From: Mycobacterium celatum
Lineage (GTDB): Bacteria > Actinomycetota > Actinomycetes > Mycobacteriales > Mycobacteriaceae
Assembly: GCF_002101595.1 (NCBI RefSeq)
Contig: NZ_LQOM01000038.1
Span: forward strand, 1 to 56,176
Length of the DNA: 56,176 bases
Direction of reading: 5' to 3'
Below are positions 55,506 through 56,176 of this stretch, in pieces. The translations under genes and the position numbers were made by a program. Numbering within the stretch: the stretch's first letter is position 1; the number at the start of each line of letters is the position of its first letter. Under the pieces are notes generated by a model. It was not told where the DNA came from. It saw only the letters and a program-made list of their open reading frames with translations, and searched no databases.

Positions 55506-56176
55506 ATGACTGGACCGCGCTGGATTGACGTGCACGCCCCCGCGGTGGAACTGAAAGCACTGACCTGGGGGCCGTCCGACGGTCCAATCGCGCTGTGCCT
55601 GCACGGTTTCCCCGACACAGCATACAGTTGGCGCAAGGTTGCTCCGCGGCTGGCCGAGTCGGGTTGGCGGGTAATCGCGCCGTTCATGCGGGGCTACGTA
55701 CCGTCGTCGATTCCGTCCGACGGCAGCTATCACATGGGGGCGTTGATGGACGACGCGCTGCGGGTGCGGTCCGCCGCCGGCGGCACCGACCGCGACGTGA
55801 TCATCGGCCACGACTGGGGAGCCATCGCCGCGACCGGCTTGGCCGCGATGCCCGACAGCCCGTTCGCCAAGGCGGTGATCATGTCGGTGCCACCCGCGGC
55901 GGCGTTTCGGCCCCTCGGGCGGGTGGCCGACCGGGCCCGGCTGCTTCGCGAACTCCCGCGCCAGATGCTTCGCAGCTGGTACATCGTGTACTTCCAATTG
56001 CCTTGGCTGCCAGAGCGTTCGGCCTCGTGGGTGTTGCCGCGGCTGTGGCGGCGCTGGTCGCCGGGCTACGACGCCGAGGAAGACCTGCGGCATGTCGACG
56101 CCGCCATCGGCACCCCGGAGGGCTGGCTCGCCGCGCTGGGCCCGTACAGAGCCACGATCCGCAACACCCGCCCGCG
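55506..56176 (+). CDS. ephC: Epoxide hydrolase-like alpha/beta hydrolase (3' partial)
   Basis: At least 223 residues, cut by the window end with no stop. Start at the ATG at 55506 (a GTG one codon earlier is possible). It has the epoxide hydrolase and haloalkane dehalogenase pattern: oxyanion motif HGFP at 33-36, nucleophile Asp103 in GHDWGAIAA, and a cap region (LPRQMLRSWYIVYFQLPWLP). An Asp nucleophile marks an epoxide or haloalkane hydrolase rather than an esterase. Synteny (Rv1124, ephC, after bpoB) supports the symbol. Confidence 0.85.
   Translation, partial: MTGPRWIDVHAPAVELKALTWGPSDGPIALCLHGFPDTAYSWRKVAPRLAESGWRVIAPFMRGYVPSSIPSDGSYHMGALMDDALRVRSAAGGTDRDVIIGHDWGAIAATGLAAMPDSPFAKAVIMSVPPAAAFRPLGRVADRARLLRELPRQMLRSWYIVYFQLPWLPERSASWVLPRLWRRWSPGYDAEEDLRHVDAAIGTPEGWLAALGPYRATIRNTRP

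Noticed and set aside
1..56176. CRISPR arrays, tRNA/rRNA genes, insertion sequences, phage integrase or attachment sites
   Set aside because: No spaced direct repeats, no cloverleaf-like or rRNA sequence, no transposase or integrase motif was seen on either strand. The palindromic repeats lack the coding and terminal features of IS elements.

Overview
The window is a high-GC actinobacterial chromosome segment and almost certainly a slow-growing-type Mycobacterium that is not M. tuberculosis itself. From left to right it reproduces the gene order of the M. tuberculosis H37Rv region around Rv1078 to Rv1124: pra, metB, greA, mca, the DUF255 thioredoxin-like gene, hemolysin III, the short-chain Z-prenyl synthase, coaA, glyA, desA2, phoH2, a polysaccharide deacetylase, fum, glpX, an AI-2E transporter, 3-beta-HSD, xseA/xseB, ispH, ychF, zwf, gnd, bpoB and ephC. 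Assignments rest on reading the translations and on remembered family features; no database search was run.

Backbone regions. Positions 1-8805 carry pra (cut by the window edge), metB, a GPP34 gene, greA, a mycothiol S-conjugate amidase operon (mca, small membrane protein, DUF255, ketosteroid isomerase), hemolysin III and a Z-prenyl diphosphate synthase. Positions 8820-16099 carry two membrane proteins, coaA, a DUF885 peptidase-like gene, an unusually long serine hydroxymethyltransferase, a frameshifted secreted protein and desA2. Positions 16231-24690 carry phoH2 with a candidate phoAT, a deacetylase, an MpaB-type oxygenase with a TetR gene and a perfect operator, fum, glpX and a dienelactone hydrolase. 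Positions 32984-39485 are housekeeping (3-beta-HSD, exonuclease VII, lipid-droplet protein, IspH, YchF). Positions 49319-56176 hold a cyclase, zwf/gnd of the pentose phosphate pathway, hydrolases, Mce-associated proteins and the start of ephC.

Accessory regions. Two stretches look variable. The first, between the AI-2E gene and 3-beta-HSD (25850-32980), has a three-gene SDR/epimerase operon, a toxin-antitoxin-like pair with an operator, a DUF1876 protein, a 2H phosphoesterase and a large cyclase-ATPase. The second, between ychF and zwf (39540-49300), has a trypsin-like protease / HicB-like / PD-(D/E)xK nuclease cassette, a reverse-strand operon of ESX-linked type (small secreted-type protein, DUF1023 hydrolase, lipoprotein and small genes, ending in a decayed gene), a RelBE-type module, an orphan Phd antitoxin and a permuted-papain protein. 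The protease/nuclease cassette is the best candidate for an undescribed system.

Non-coding structure. Four copies of a long palindromic bidirectional terminator (outer arms GAGCAGACGC/GCGTCTGCTC) sit at four convergent gene junctions. Two other palindromic repeat families occur twice each. Several genes have a TANNNT -10 hexamer 7-9 bases before the start codon, which indicates leaderless transcripts. No tRNA, rRNA, CRISPR array or insertion sequence was recognised.
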